Assembly (NCBI RefSeq): GCF_014138435.1
Contig: NZ_JACJIM010000002.1
Location: forward strand, 744,001-808,000
DNA length: 64,000 nucleotides
Direction of reading: 5' to 3'
DNA from: Methylobacterium fujisawaense
GTDB lineage: Bacteria > Pseudomonadota > Alphaproteobacteria > Rhizobiales > Beijerinckiaceae
The position numbers and the translations under genes were made by a program. Below the pieces are notes generated by a model. It was not told the origin of the DNA, ran no database searches, and worked only from the letters and a program-made list of their open reading frames with translations. Each line of letters starts with the position of its first letter. Within the stretch, counting starts at the first letter, position 1. This document shows positions 26,891 through 35,649 of this stretch, piece after piece.

Positions 26891-28957
26891 TCACAGCGCG
26901 AGCTGCACCCGGTCCGTGCCTTCGGCGGGCACGGCCGAGCAGATCAGCACTTCGTCCTCAGTTACGGCGGCGCTCGGTTCCTTGCGATAGGTCACGGCGC
27001 CGGCGAGCAGCTTTGTGCGGCAGGTCCCGCAACTGCCTTCCCTGCAACTGAAGGCGGGTGCGAGGCCGCGGGCTTCGGCGAGGTCGAGGAGGCTACCGGA
27101 CTCGGGGGTCCAGCGCGCCTCCTTGCCGGTGTCGAGGAAGGCGACGGGCACCGGTTTCGTTGAGGGTGGCGGGCGGGGCGGCGTGGCGCCCTCCGACCCC
27201 GCCGTCCGGACCAGCGCGGAGGGGCCGAACGCCTCCGCGTGGATCCTGTCGTCCGACACGGTGTAGCCGCGCAACCCGTCATAGAGCGCCTGCGTGAAGG
27301 TCGGCGGCCCGCACAGGTAGAAGTCGTAATCGGCGAAAGCCAGGAAGCGCGTGAGCAGCGCCATGTCGATCCGGCCCGCGGCCTCGTAATCGACGCCGGC
27401 CCGGGCATCGGAGACGTCGCTCAGGACGCGCACGATCCGGACGGAGCCCTGTGCCGCTGCGGCCAGCTCGGACAATTCCGCGTCGAAGGCGCGATCGGAC
27501 CGCGCACGTGCGGCGTAGATGAGCGTGGTCGGTCGGATGTTGCGGGTGCGCAGGCCCTCGTAGACCACGTGCCGGAGCATCGCCAGGAGCGGCGTTATCC
27601 CGACGCCGCCGGCCAGCAGCACCGCGGGGCGCGCCGCGTGGGCCTCGAGGGAGAAATCGCCGCCGGGCGCCCGCGCCTCGATGATGTCCCCAACCTGAAG
27701 GCGGTCGTGCAGGTGCTGCGAGACGATGCCGTCGCGCTTCACGCTGATGCGGTAGGTCGGGTCGGAGGGCGCGACCGAGAGCGTGTAGGTGCGGATCACC
27801 GGCGCGTCCGCTCCGGGCAGCGTCACGCGGATCGGGAGATGCTGGCCCGCACGGTGCGGGAGCCGTCCGGCTCCGTCGTCCGGAGCCAGATGGAAGGACC
27901 GGATGGAGCGGCTCTCGTCGGTGATCTTCGTCACCCGGAAGGGCCGCCAATGCGCGGCACGCTCGGTCGCCCGGACGCGATCGGCCGCCTCCACCCAGTC
28001 GCCGGTCATCAGCGCGTTCGGCGACCATCCATCCGCCTGGAACGACCACCGCAGCGGGAGGGCGCCCCGCCGACGGATGACCCGGCGCGGCCGGAAGCTC
28101 CAGAGACGCTCGGCGCCCTGGAAGGCGGCGAGCTCGGGCGAATCCAGGATCACGGCGGCGTCGCCGGTCAGGTGGAGAAGATCACCCGTCGCGAAATCGG
28201 TGAAGACCAGCCCTGCCCTGCCGTTGAGGTGGATGTTGCCGAGGGTGGCGAAGAACAGGTTTCCGGCGAAGTCGGGGATCGTGAGCGTACCGTCCGCAGC
28301 GACACGGACGAAGCCCGCCTTGCCGCCGCGATGCGAGACGTCGACCTGGCGCCGGCCCTCGCGGTCGGCATACGACGCCACGAAGAACGTGTCGGCCGCC
28401 GCGATCAGGGACCGCGCCGCCTCGTCGAGATCCGCGCGCTCCTCGACCGGGGCCGCGACGGGCGCGCGAAGATCCCCGAGGACGGTCATGTCGCGGAGCT
28501 GGATGTACTGCGGACAGTTTCCGAAGCTCTGATCGACGTCGAAGTGCAGGATCCCGCCGGCCGTGGACCGGACGATCCCGTTGACGCGGTTCCGTCGACG
28601 GCTGTGCAGCTCGATCCCGAGGAGACCGATCGCGTCGCCCTCCCCCGTACCCTCAGCCGCGGGATCGCCCGGGTCGGGCCGCACGGCGATGTCGAGGGCC
28701 GTCGGTGTCGGTGAGGTGATGAAGCCCGGGCCGCCGGCGAGAAGCGTGGCCCAGGCATCGCCGCGCCGGTCGACGCTGCCGAGAACGACGAAGGGAATCT
28801 GCGCATAGAAGGCGCGGTGCTGATCGGGCATGAAGTCCCGCACCACCCTCTGTCCGATCATTTCCATCCGTTCGGCGGCGCCGACCGTCTCCTGAATGGA
28901 CTTTTCGCCGACATGCCATGTCGGCAGCTTCGCAAAGGTCTGACCGTCATCCATCAT
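26891..28957 (-). CDS. PNPOx-like / ferredoxin reductase / [2Fe-2S] fusion oxidoreductase
   Basis: A 688-residue three-part protein. Residues up to about 300 form a pyridoxamine 5'-phosphate oxidase-like flavin-binding split barrel ([33 protein letters not shown]…[15 protein letters not shown]). Then comes an FAD/NAD(P) reductase: [20 protein letters not shown] for [18 protein letters not shown] for nucleotide, [19 protein letters not shown]. The C-terminus is a plant-type ferredoxin, [16 protein letters not shown] with a later Cys in VLICSAVPA, which together bind one [2Fe-2S] cluster. I start at the ATG 28955-28957 behind GGAGGG. It likely passes electrons from NAD(P)H through flavin and iron-sulfur centres; the acceptor is unknown. 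Confidence 0.9.
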   Translation of the reverse strand: MMDDGQTFAKLPTWHVGEKSIQETVGAAERMEMIGQRVVRDFMPDQHRAFYAQIPFVVLGSVDRRGDAWATLLAGGPGFITSPTPTALDIAVRPDPGDPAAEGTGEGDAIGLLGIELHSRRRNRVNGIVRSTAGGILHFDVDQSFGNCPQYIQLRDMTVLGDLRAPVAAPVEERADLDEAARSLIAAADTFFVASYADREGRRQVDVSHRGGKAGFVRVAADGTLTIPDFAGNLFFATLGNIHLNGRAGLVFTDFATGDLLHLTGDAAVILDSPELAAFQGAERLWSFRPRRVIRRRGALPLRWSFQADGWSPNALMTGDWVEAADRVRATERAAHWRPFRVTKITDESRSIRSFHLAPDDGAGRLPHRAGQHLPIRVTLPGADAPVIRTYTLSVAPSDPTYRISVKRDGIVSQHLHDRLQVGDIIEARAPGGDFSLEAHAARPAVLLAGGVGITPLLAMLRHVVYEGLRTRNIRPTTLIYAARARSDRAFDAELSELAAAAQGSVRIVRVLSDVSDARAGVDYEAAGRIDMALLTRFLAFADYDFYLCGPPTFTQALYDGLRGYTVSDDRIHAEAFGPSALVRTAGSEGATPPRPPPSTKPVPVAFLDTGKEARWTPESGSLLDLAEARGLAPAFSCREGSCGTCRTKLLAGAVTYRKEPSAAVTEDEVLICSAVPAEGTDRVQLAL

Positions 28958-29010
28958 GGCGCCCTCCGCTCGATTCCGCTCCCGGATGCGGTTGCATCCA
29001 GGCCTGCCGG

Positions 29011-29628
29011 TCACCCCGCGGCCGTGAGGCCGGCGGGTGTCTTCGCGAGAGGGACGAAGCCCGGCAGGCTTTCGACCCGGCGCAGGAACGCCTCGACGTT
29101 CGCATAGCTCGACAGATCCACGTTGCCCTCCGGGGCCCGGGCCAGGTAGCTGTAGAGTGCCACATCCGCGATGGTCGGCCGCTCGGCCGCGAGCCAGTCC
29201 CGCCCGTCGAGATGCGCCTCGAGCCGCGCCAGAAGCGTGTGCGCCCGGGCGATCACCTCCTCCGGATTGAACGTGGCGCCGAAGACCGTGATCAGCCGGG
29301 CCGCGGCCGGTCCGTAGGCGAGTTCACCCGCCGCGACCGACAGCCAGCGCTGGACCGCCGCCGCACCCTGCGGATCCTCGGGCAGCCAATCCGACCGGCC
29401 GAGCCGTTTCGCGACGTAGACCAGGATGGCGTTGGAATCGGAGACGATCACGCCGTCGTCGTCCAGCACCGGTACCTGACCGAACGGGTTCATCGCGCGA
29501 AAGGCCGGCGTCCTGTGCTCGCCCGCCTTCAGGTCGACCTCGACCAGCTCATGCGGCGCGCCGACCAGGGACAGGAACAGGCGAGCCCGGTGCGCATGGC
29601 CCGAGAGGGGATGATGGTAGAGCTTCAT
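29011..29628 (-). CDS. Glutathione S-transferase family protein
   Basis: A 205-residue cytosolic GST. The thioredoxin-like N-terminal domain runs from [21 protein letters not shown] to [18 protein letters not shown], where the glutathione-contact motif ends in DSNAI (the usual ES/DS pair). The C-terminal helical domain has [31 protein letters not shown], the conserved N-capping region. It is the first gene of the minus-strand set with the redox fusion protein 53 bases downstream. Joint detoxification of an electrophile or peroxide is likely; the substrate is unknown. Confidence 0.92.
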   Translation of the reverse strand: MKLYHHPLSGHAHRARLFLSLVGAPHELVEVDLKAGEHRTPAFRAMNPFGQVPVLDDDGVIVSDSNAILVYVAKRLGRSDWLPEDPQGAAAVQRWLSVAAGELAYGPAAARLITVFGATFNPEEVIARAHTLLARLEAHLDGRDWLAAERPTIADVALYSYLARAPEGNVDLSSYANVEAFLRRVESLPGFVPLAKTPAGLTAAG

Positions 29629-29967
29629 GGTGGCGGTTCTCCGTCGGGGCCCGGGATTGCCCCGCGCCGCGACGGTAGAATGCTGCCGTCGCGGCTTCGG
29701 CGGAATGCGCGTTCTGCGCAGCACATCATTCCATAAATCGGAATAATCATCGGCGCCTGTCGCCGGCCTCGCACGAGAGCCGGGATCGCGACCAGTCCTC
29801 GGATCCGTGCCGGCGCGCCGATGCCGCGCGCGAAGGTTCGGGGACGTGAGGAGCGATTGGAGAGATGACGTCCTCTTTTCGGGTTGCACCTGCGGGATCC
29901 GCGTGCTCGTCTCACCCGCCTTCGCCTCCGCCGGGCCCGCGGACGGGTCGTCGATAGGATTCTCGCC
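29629..29967. other. Divergent intergenic region with an inverted repeat
   Basis: 339 bases between the GST and hydroxyisourate hydrolase genes. An AT-rich patch carries ATTCC-N7-GGAAT at 29728-29744, a spacing compatible with a LysR-type operator, which would fit the LysR gene of the GST cluster. No gene seen. Confidence 0.4.
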
Positions 29968-30321
29968 ATGGGCCATCTCTCGACGCACGTGCTGGACACC
30001 ACCTCGGGCAGGCCGGCTGCCGGCGTGGTCATCGAACTGCGCCGCCTCGCCGCCGACGGGACGGCGGAGCCTATCGCCTCGGCTGTCACCAATGCCGACG
30101 GGCGGACCGACGGTCCCCTGCTGGACGAGGCGACCCTGTCGGCCGGCACCTACGAATTGCTCTTCCACGTCGGCGCGTATTTCGCCCGGACGGGCCTGGA
30201 CGGATCGCCACCCTTTCTCGATGTCATCCCCGTCCGATTCGGGGTCTGCGACCCGGACGGGCGCTATCACGTCCCCTTGCTCGTCACGCCGTGGAGCTAC
30301 GCGACCTATCGCGGAAGCTGA
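29968..30321 (+). CDS. uraH: 5-hydroxyisourate hydrolase (transthyretin-like)
   Basis: A 117-residue cytosolic enzyme hydrolysing 5-hydroxyisourate in urate catabolism. The N-terminal [17 protein letters not shown] holds the first catalytic His, [13 protein letters not shown] the Arg/Asp region, and the protein ends [11 protein letters not shown], the YRGS tail that defines hydroxyisourate hydrolases rather than transthyretins. Length is as usual. The start is the ATG at 29968. No other urate-pathway gene is directly adjacent, though a PuuE-like deacetylase lies at 48 kb. Confidence 0.93.
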   Translation: MGHLSTHVLDTTSGRPAAGVVIELRRLAADGTAEPIASAVTNADGRTDGPLLDEATLSAGTYELLFHVGAYFARTGLDGSPPFLDVIPVRFGVCDPDGRYHVPLLVTPWSYATYRGS

Positions 30322-30423
30322 CGTGGTCCCGCGCCGGAAGGAACGGGTGGCAGGGCTGAAGAGCCGCGTCGAAGGCCGCGCAGAGAGGGGCGGGACGCAA
30401 CCTCCGAAAGGACCGCGCGGGCC

Positions 30424-30456
30424 TTGACACGGGCTTCATAACCGAAGAGCCTAGTT
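30424..30456 (+). promoter_or_regulatory. Likely sigma-70 promoter of the amide operon
   Basis: A perfect TTGACA (30424-30429) with a weak -10-like CTAGTT at 30451-30456 or slightly upstream. Transcription would begin near 30460, exactly before the first leader hairpin. Confidence 0.5.
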
Positions 30457-30460
30457 TTCA

Positions 30461-30491
30461 GGCGCGGGGCAAAGCTGCCCAGTTTCGCGCC
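30461..30491 (+). promoter_or_regulatory. Leader hairpin, ANTAR-type hexaloop candidate
   Basis: Outer stem GGCGCG (30461-30466) pairs with CGCGCC (30486-30491), and inner stem GGGC (30467-30470) pairs with GCCC (30477-30480) around the hexaloop AAAGCT. The loop has A at position 1 and G at position 4, the pattern reported for RNA hairpins bound by ANTAR antiterminators. ANTAR targets normally have two such hairpins; I find only one convincing hairpin before the terminator. Confidence 0.5.
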
Positions 30492-30520
30492 ACAATGTCT
30501 CGACCTTTCCCGGCGATGCC

Positions 30521-30552
30521 GCCCGCAGTGCTCACGCACTGGCGGGCTTTTT
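30521..30552 (+). terminator. Leader intrinsic terminator (attenuator) before amiC
   Basis: GCCCGC-AGTGC (30521-30531) pairs with GCACT-G-GCGGGC (30536-30547) around the loop TCAC with one bulged G, followed by five T residues. It lies only 17 bases before the amiC start and downstream of the likely promoter, so it must be a regulated terminator. Confidence 0.8.
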
Positions 30553-30569
30553 GCGTTCTGAAGGATTGC

Positions 30570-31724
30570 ATGGGCCTCAGCCATCACAGCATCGGCATCC
30601 TGTTCTCCACGGACGGTCCCTACGGCCTCGTGGGGCGGGCCATGCTGAACGGCGCACGGCTGGCGGTCGAGGAGGTGAACGCGCAGGGCGACATCACCCT
30701 CGAGCCGGTGATCTGCGACCCGCAAGGCGCCCTCGCCGGGTACGTGGCCGGCGCCGAACAGCTCCTCGGCGCGGGCATCCGCCACGTCGTCGGTTGCTAC
30801 ACCTCGTCGAGCCGCAAGGAGATCATCCCGATCTTCGAGAAACGGGATGGATTGCTCTGGTATCCATCGCATTACGAAGGGTTCGAGACGTCGGCGAATG
30901 TGATCTACACCGGCGCCGCACCGAATCAGCACATCGTCCCCCTGGTCCGATACCTGCTCGCCCGGGGCGGCCGTACCGCCTTCTGCGTCGGGTCCAACTA
31001 CATCTGGGCATGGGAGAACAACCGGATCCTGCGCGAGACGCTGGCGATCGCGGGCGGCCAGGTCACGGGTGAACGCTATCTCGCAGTGGGCGAGACCGCC
31101 CTCGGGCAGGTGATCGAGGCGATTCTGGACGCGAAGCCGGACTTCGTCTTCAACACCCTGATCGGGACGTCGGCGTATCGCTTCTTCCGCGATTTCCGGA
31201 ACGCCTGCCGCGCGCGCGGCATCGACCAGCCGCGGACATTGCCGGTGGCGAGCTGCAGCCTTGCCGAGCCGGAATTGGAGGCGATCGGGCCGGAGGCGGT
31301 CGACGGTCACCTGTCGTCGAGCGTCTACTTCACGTCGATCGACTCTCCCCGAAACCGGGCCTTCACGGCCGCCTATGCGGCGCGCTTTCCGGATGGGCCG
31401 ACCGCGTCGGCCGATACCGAATCCTCCTACATCGCGGTCCATCTCCTGGCGCGGGCGCTGGCGCGGGCCGGGACGGAGGACGCCGCGACGGTGCGCAGGA
31501 CCGCCTGCATGGACGCGTTCGACGCGCCGCAGGGGCCGGTCCGTCTCGACGAGACCACGCTCCATGCCTGTCTGACGCCCCGGATCGGCCTGTCGACGGC
31601 GGCGGCCCGCTTCAGCATCGTGGCGCAGGCGGACGAGCCGGTGGCGCCGGATCCCTATCTCGTGCGCAGCGACCCGCGCGTCGTGCCGGTGAGCCGGCGT
31701 CCGCGCCTGCGGGTGGTGCCATGA
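30570..31724 (+). CDS. amiC: AmiC-type amide-sensing protein
   Basis: A 384-residue protein of the periplasmic-binding-protein fold that lacks a signal peptide, as expected for cytosolic AmiC, the amide sensor that holds AmiR inactive until amide binds. The start of the mature fold (SIGILFSTDGPYGLVGRAMLNGARLAVEEVNAQG), GCYTSSSRKEIIPIFEKRDGLLWYPSHYEGFE and PLVRYLL…VGSNYIWAWENNRI match AmiC/urea-binding relatives. The ATG at 30570 has an AAGGA site. An in-frame ATG at 30495 would run through the terminator stem. The stop overlaps amiR by four bases. Confidence 0.9.
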   Translation: MGLSHHSIGILFSTDGPYGLVGRAMLNGARLAVEEVNAQGDITLEPVICDPQGALAGYVAGAEQLLGAGIRHVVGCYTSSSRKEIIPIFEKRDGLLWYPSHYEGFETSANVIYTGAAPNQHIVPLVRYLLARGGRTAFCVGSNYIWAWENNRILRETLAIAGGQVTGERYLAVGETALGQVIEAILDAKPDFVFNTLIGTSAYRFFRDFRNACRARGIDQPRTLPVASCSLAEPELEAIGPEAVDGHLSSSVYFTSIDSPRNRAFTAAYAARFPDGPTASADTESSYIAVHLLARALARAGTEDAATVRRTACMDAFDAPQGPVRLDETTLHACLTPRIGLSTAAARFSIVAQADEPVAPDPYLVRSDPRVVPVSRRPRLRVVP

Positions 31725-32362
31725 CGAATCCCCGCCTGATCCAGAACTTCAGTGGCGCGCAGGCTCTGCTGATCGCGCCGCCGGGCACCGCCACCGACGT
31801 TCTCGCCGGCACCCTGTTGAAGCTGGGGCTCACGGTCGCCTCGGTCGTCCCGGCCGGCGAAGCGCCCTGGCTCGATTTCGAGAGCCTCGACCCCGAGCGC
31901 CACATCGTCATCGTGGACGGCGACCTGCCGCTGCCGGGCATCGCGGCGAGCGCCGTCTCCGATCTGCCACCGGTGCCCGTGGTCGGGCTCGTCGGCGCCG
32001 AGGCGCCCAGCCGGCTCAAGGGGCTGCTCCAGCTCGGCGCCACCGGGCTGCTGCGCAAGCCGATCCACGGTGCCTCGGTCTACGCCGCTCTGTTCCTCGC
32101 GGTGAACGAGCACAACCGGCGGCGCGTGCTCGAGGAACGGCTGGCCCGCCATGAGGAGCGGCGGCGCGGCCGGCGCCACGTCGTCAAGGCGATCCTGCGG
32201 CTGATGCAGGAGCACGGCCTCGACGACGACGCGGCCTACGAGGCCCTGCGCCGCGAAGCGATGCGCGCCCGCCAACCCCTCGAAGCGTACTGCGAAACGC
32301 TGATCCGCGCCCGGCCGTCTCCCGTGGCGCCCACCGTGGCGCCGCGACTGGCCCGATCCTGA
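31721..32362 (+). CDS. amiR: AmiR-type ANTAR transcription antiterminator
   Basis: A 213-residue RNA-binding regulator. An N-terminal pseudo-receiver domain (TATDVLAGTLLKLGLTVASVVP… ending TGLLRKPIHGASVYAALFLA) lacks the usual phospho-acceptor pattern. A coiled-coil linker (NRRRVLEERLARHEER) leads to the ANTAR domain, KAILRLMQEHGLDDDAAYEALRREAMRARQPLEAYCETLI. AmiR binds leader RNA to prevent termination and is controlled by AmiC. Overlap with amiC (ATGA) keeps the two in fixed ratio. The leader upstream of amiC with a terminator is its natural target. Confidence 0.9.
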   Translation: MTNPRLIQNFSGAQALLIAPPGTATDVLAGTLLKLGLTVASVVPAGEAPWLDFESLDPERHIVIVDGDLPLPGIAASAVSDLPPVPVVGLVGAEAPSRLKGLLQLGATGLLRKPIHGASVYAALFLAVNEHNRRRVLEERLARHEERRRGRRHVVKAILRLMQEHGLDDDAAYEALRREAMRARQPLEAYCETLIRARPSPVAPTVAPRLARS

Positions 32363-32397
32363 AGTTCTTTCGCCCCCCCGAAGACGAGGATGCCCTG

Positions 32398-33645
32398 ATG
32401 CCGAGAACGCCCCGCGGATCCCGCCTGTCCGCCCTCGCGGCCGCCCTGCTCCTGAGCACACCTTTGGCCGCCCCCGCGGCCCGCGCCGCCGACCCAATCA
32501 AGCTCGGCGTCCTCGAGGACCAGTCCGGCGACTTCGCCCTCGCCACGATCGGCAAGGTCCACGGAATCCAACTCGCCGCGGACGAGATCAACGCCGCCGG
32601 CGGCATCGCCGGGCGCAAGCTGGAACTCGTGATCTACGACACGCAGTCGGACAACACGCGCTATCAGGAATTCATGCGCCGCGTGCTCCAGCGCGACAAG
32701 GTCAACGCCGTCTTCGCGGGCTTCTCCAGCGCGTCCCGCGAAGCCTACAGGCCGATCGTCGACCAGCTCGACGGCTTCGCCTTCTACAACAACCAGTACG
32801 AGGGCGGCGTCTGCGACGGCCACATGGTCATCACGGGCGCGGTGCCGGAGCAGCAATTCTCGACGCTGATCCCGTGGATGATGGAGAAGTTCGGCAAGCG
32901 GGTCTACACGATCGCGGCCGACTACAATTTCGGTCAGATCTCGGCCGAGTGGGTGCGCAACATCGTCAAGGAGAACGGCGGCGAGATGGTCGGGGAGGAA
33001 TTCATCCCCCTCGGCGTGTCGCAGTTCTCGCAGACGATCCAGAACATCCAGAAGGCCAAGCCCGACATCCTGATGACGCTGCTCGTCGGCACCGCGCAGG
33101 CCTCCTATTACGAGCAGGCGGCGGCCGCGAACCTGAAGATCCCGATGGGGTCCTCGGTCAATATCGGCCAGGGCTACGAGCACAAGCGCTTCCAGCCCCC
33201 GAGCCTCGCCAACATGTACGTGACCACGAACTACATCGAAGAGGTCGACAGCCCGTCGAGCAAGGCCTTCCTCGCCAAGTGGAAGGCGAAGTTCCCGAAC
33301 GAGCCCTACGTCAACCAGGAGGCCGAGAACTCCTACCTCGCGGTCTACCTCTACAAGCAGATGGTAGAGCGGGCGAACGGCTCGACCAAGCGGGCCGACC
33401 TGCGCAAGGTCATCGCGGCCGGCGACGTCTGCGTGGACGCGCCGGAGGGCAAGGTCTGCATCGACCCCAAGAGCCAGCACGCCTCCCACACGATCTCCCT
33501 CGCCAAGGTCGACGAGAAGCACGCGATCTCGTTCCCGAAGACCTGGGACAACATCCAGCCCTACTGGCTCGGGAAGGCCGGCTGCGACCTGACGCAGAAG
33601 GACCCGATGGCGCAGTACACGCCGAGCAACCCGCCCAAGCCCTGA
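32398..33645 (+). CDS. Urea/short-chain amide ABC transporter substrate-binding protein
   Basis: A 415-residue periplasmic binding protein with a signal peptide (LSALAAALLLSTPLAAPAARA). The mature part, LGVLEDQSGDFALATIGKVHGIQLAADEINAAGGIAGRKLELV, followed by FAGFSSASREAYRPIVDQLDGFAFYNNQYEGGVCD, resembles UrtA and Methylophilus FmdD. It is a paralogue of the cytosolic AmiC encoded upstream. It should deliver formamide, acetamide or urea to the four following transporter subunits. Its RBS region includes GACGAGGA and the gene begins 36 bases after amiR. Confidence 0.9.
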   Translation: MPRTPRGSRLSALAAALLLSTPLAAPAARAADPIKLGVLEDQSGDFALATIGKVHGIQLAADEINAAGGIAGRKLELVIYDTQSDNTRYQEFMRRVLQRDKVNAVFAGFSSASREAYRPIVDQLDGFAFYNNQYEGGVCDGHMVITGAVPEQQFSTLIPWMMEKFGKRVYTIAADYNFGQISAEWVRNIVKENGGEMVGEEFIPLGVSQFSQTIQNIQKAKPDILMTLLVGTAQASYYEQAAAANLKIPMGSSVNIGQGYEHKRFQPPSLANMYVTTNYIEEVDSPSSKAFLAKWKAKFPNEPYVNQEAENSYLAVYLYKQMVERANGSTKRADLRKVIAAGDVCVDAPEGKVCIDPKSQHASHTISLAKVDEKHAISFPKTWDNIQPYWLGKAGCDLTQKDPMAQYTPSNPPKP

Positions 33646-33707
33646 GGCGCACGATACCGCCGGGGCCCGTGCGCCCCGGCCCCCTCCGTCATGATCGGGC
33701 CTCCTGG

Positions 33708-34580
33708 ATGGATCTGCTGACCCACGCCTTCACGTTCCTCTACCAGATCGGCGACGCGTTCTCGTTCCTGGTGCTCTCCGCCTGCGGCCTCGCGGTGGTG
33801 TTCGGCATGATGGGCGTCATCAATCTCGCGCACGGCGAACTCATCATGTGCGGGGCCTACGTGACCGCGGCGACGACGCGGGCCGGGCTGCCCCTGCCCC
33901 TCGGCATCCTCGCGGGGGCGCTCGCGGCCGGCGCCGTCGGCATGGTGATGGAGCGCCTCGTCATCCGCCACCTCTACGGCCGGCCCCTGGACACGATCGT
34001 GGCAACCTGGGGCATCAGCCTCGCGGCGACGCAGGGCACGCTGATCCTGCTGGGCTCCAGCATGCCGGGGATCGGCACGCCGCTCGGCAGCTTCGCGGTC
34101 GGCGGCTACTCCTACTCGACCTATCGCGTGGTCCTGATGGTCGCCGCCGTTGCGGTGCTGGCCGGGCTCTACCTCGCCTTCAACGCCACCCGCTTCGGCA
34201 CCCTGGCGCGGGCCACCATCCAGGTGCCGCACATGGCCGAGGCCCTCGGCGTCGACACGCGCACCGTCTACGCCCTGACCTTCGGCCTCGGCGCGGCGCT
34301 GGCGGGCCTCGCGGGCGGGCTCTACGCGCCGACCATGACCATCGTGCCGACCATGGGCACGACCTTCATCATGGAGGCCTTCGTCACCGTGGTGGTCGGC
34401 GGCGCCGACATCTTCCTCGGCACGGCGCCGGCGGCGCTCGTACTCGGCACGGTGCGGGCACTGCTCACCACGTGGCAGGGCCAGCTCTTCGGGCAGATCG
34501 GGCTCCTCGTCGCGGTGATCCTGGTGATCCGGGTGCTGCCGCGGGGCATTTCGGGCCTGATCCTGCGCGAGCGGGCGTGA
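33708..34580 (+). CDS. Urea/amide ABC transporter permease (UrtB/LivH-like)
   Basis: A 290-residue inner-membrane permease with about eight TM helices. FGMMGVINLAHGELIMCGAYVTA is the LivH/UrtB signature near residues 24-46, and EALGVDTRTVYALTFGLGAALAGLAGGLYAP lies in the coupling region. The upstream in-frame frame is a shadow of the binding-protein gene; I start at the ATG 33708 after a CTCCTGG-type region. It pairs with the LivM-type permease that begins four bases later. Confidence 0.9.
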   Translation: MDLLTHAFTFLYQIGDAFSFLVLSACGLAVVFGMMGVINLAHGELIMCGAYVTAATTRAGLPLPLGILAGALAAGAVGMVMERLVIRHLYGRPLDTIVATWGISLAATQGTLILLGSSMPGIGTPLGSFAVGGYSYSTYRVVLMVAAVAVLAGLYLAFNATRFGTLARATIQVPHMAEALGVDTRTVYALTFGLGAALAGLAGGLYAPTMTIVPTMGTTFIMEAFVTVVVGGADIFLGTAPAALVLGTVRALLTTWQGQLFGQIGLLVAVILVIRVLPRGISGLILRERA

Positions 34581-34584
34581 GGCC

Positions 34585-35649
34585 ATGGTGATGAGTCTGG
34601 CGATGACCCTGCTCCGGCGCCTCGAAGGCCCGCAGACCCTGGGACGCGGGCCGGCCTTCTGGACCGCGTTCGCGATCGTGATCGCCGCCGCCATCGCCTA
34701 TCCGTGGTTCGCGGACGGCTACACGGTCGGCAACACCGCCTACTTCTTCTGCTGGGTGTTCATGGCGCTCGGCCTGTGCCTGATCTGGGGCTATGGCGGC
34801 GCGCTGAGCTTCGGCCAGACCGCCTTCTTCGGCCTCTCCGGCTACGCCTACGGGGTGCTCACCCTCAATGTCGGCGCCGCCTACGGTTTCACCCTGGCGG
34901 CCCTGGTGCTGGCGGTGGCCCTCTCGGCCGTCATGGCGGCCCTCCTCGGCTATTTCCTGTTCTTCGGCCGGATCGGCGGCGTGTTTCTCGGCATCATCAC
35001 CCTGTCGGTGACGCTCGCCCTGGAGCGCTTCATGGCGCAGACCGCCGGCCCGGAATGGAAGATCGGGGCGGCGCGCCTCAATGGCTACAACGGCATGAGC
35101 GGCATGCCGCCCCTGACCGTGCCGTGGTTCGACGGCGAAATCGTGCTGTTTCCCGACGTCGCCCTCTATTACGGCCTCCTGGGTCTGCTGATCGTCGTCT
35201 ACCTCGCGCTGCGCATCCTGGTGAACGCCCGGTTCGGCAACGTTCTGGTGGCGATCCGCGAGAACCCGGAACGGGCCGAGATGCTGGGCTACGACGTTCG
35301 GCGCTACCAGCTCGCCGCCTTCGTGATCGGCTCGGCCCTCGCGGGGCTGAGCGGCACCCTCTACACCGCCTGGGGCCAGTACATCACGCCCTCCAGCATG
35401 GGCCTCACCGCCGCCGCGCTGCCGGTGATCTGGGTCGCGGTCGGCGGCCGCGGCGACCTGACGGCCACGCTGCTCGGCACGCTCGTGGTCCTCGGCGGCT
35501 TCCAGGCGCTGACGATCTACGGCAGCCAGTACGCCCTCGTGGTGATGGGCCTGCTCCTCGTCGTGGTGGTGCTGGCGGCGCCCGACGGCCTGGTGGTGGC
35601 AGCCATGCGCGGGCTCGGCCGCCTGCGCCGCCGGGAGGCCGGCCGATGA
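34585..35649 (+). CDS. Urea/amide ABC transporter permease (UrtC/LivM-like)
   Basis: A 354-residue inner-membrane permease, the second half of the translocation pathway. WGYGGALSFGQTAFFGLSGYAYGVL is the LivM/UrtC motif at about 65-90, and the coupling region reads AIRENPERAEMLGYDVRRYQLAAFVIGSALAGLSGTLY. Its C-terminal helix ends in an Arg-rich cytosolic tail. The stop overlaps the next ATPase gene by four bases (ATGA), which implies coupled translation. Confidence 0.9.
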   Translation: MVMSLAMTLLRRLEGPQTLGRGPAFWTAFAIVIAAAIAYPWFADGYTVGNTAYFFCWVFMALGLCLIWGYGGALSFGQTAFFGLSGYAYGVLTLNVGAAYGFTLAALVLAVALSAVMAALLGYFLFFGRIGGVFLGIITLSVTLALERFMAQTAGPEWKIGAARLNGYNGMSGMPPLTVPWFDGEIVLFPDVALYYGLLGLLIVVYLALRILVNARFGNVLVAIRENPERAEMLGYDVRRYQLAAFVIGSALAGLSGTLYTAWGQYITPSSMGLTAAALPVIWVAVGGRGDLTATLLGTLVVLGGFQALTIYGSQYALVVMGLLLVVVVLAAPDGLVVAAMRGLGRLRRREAGR

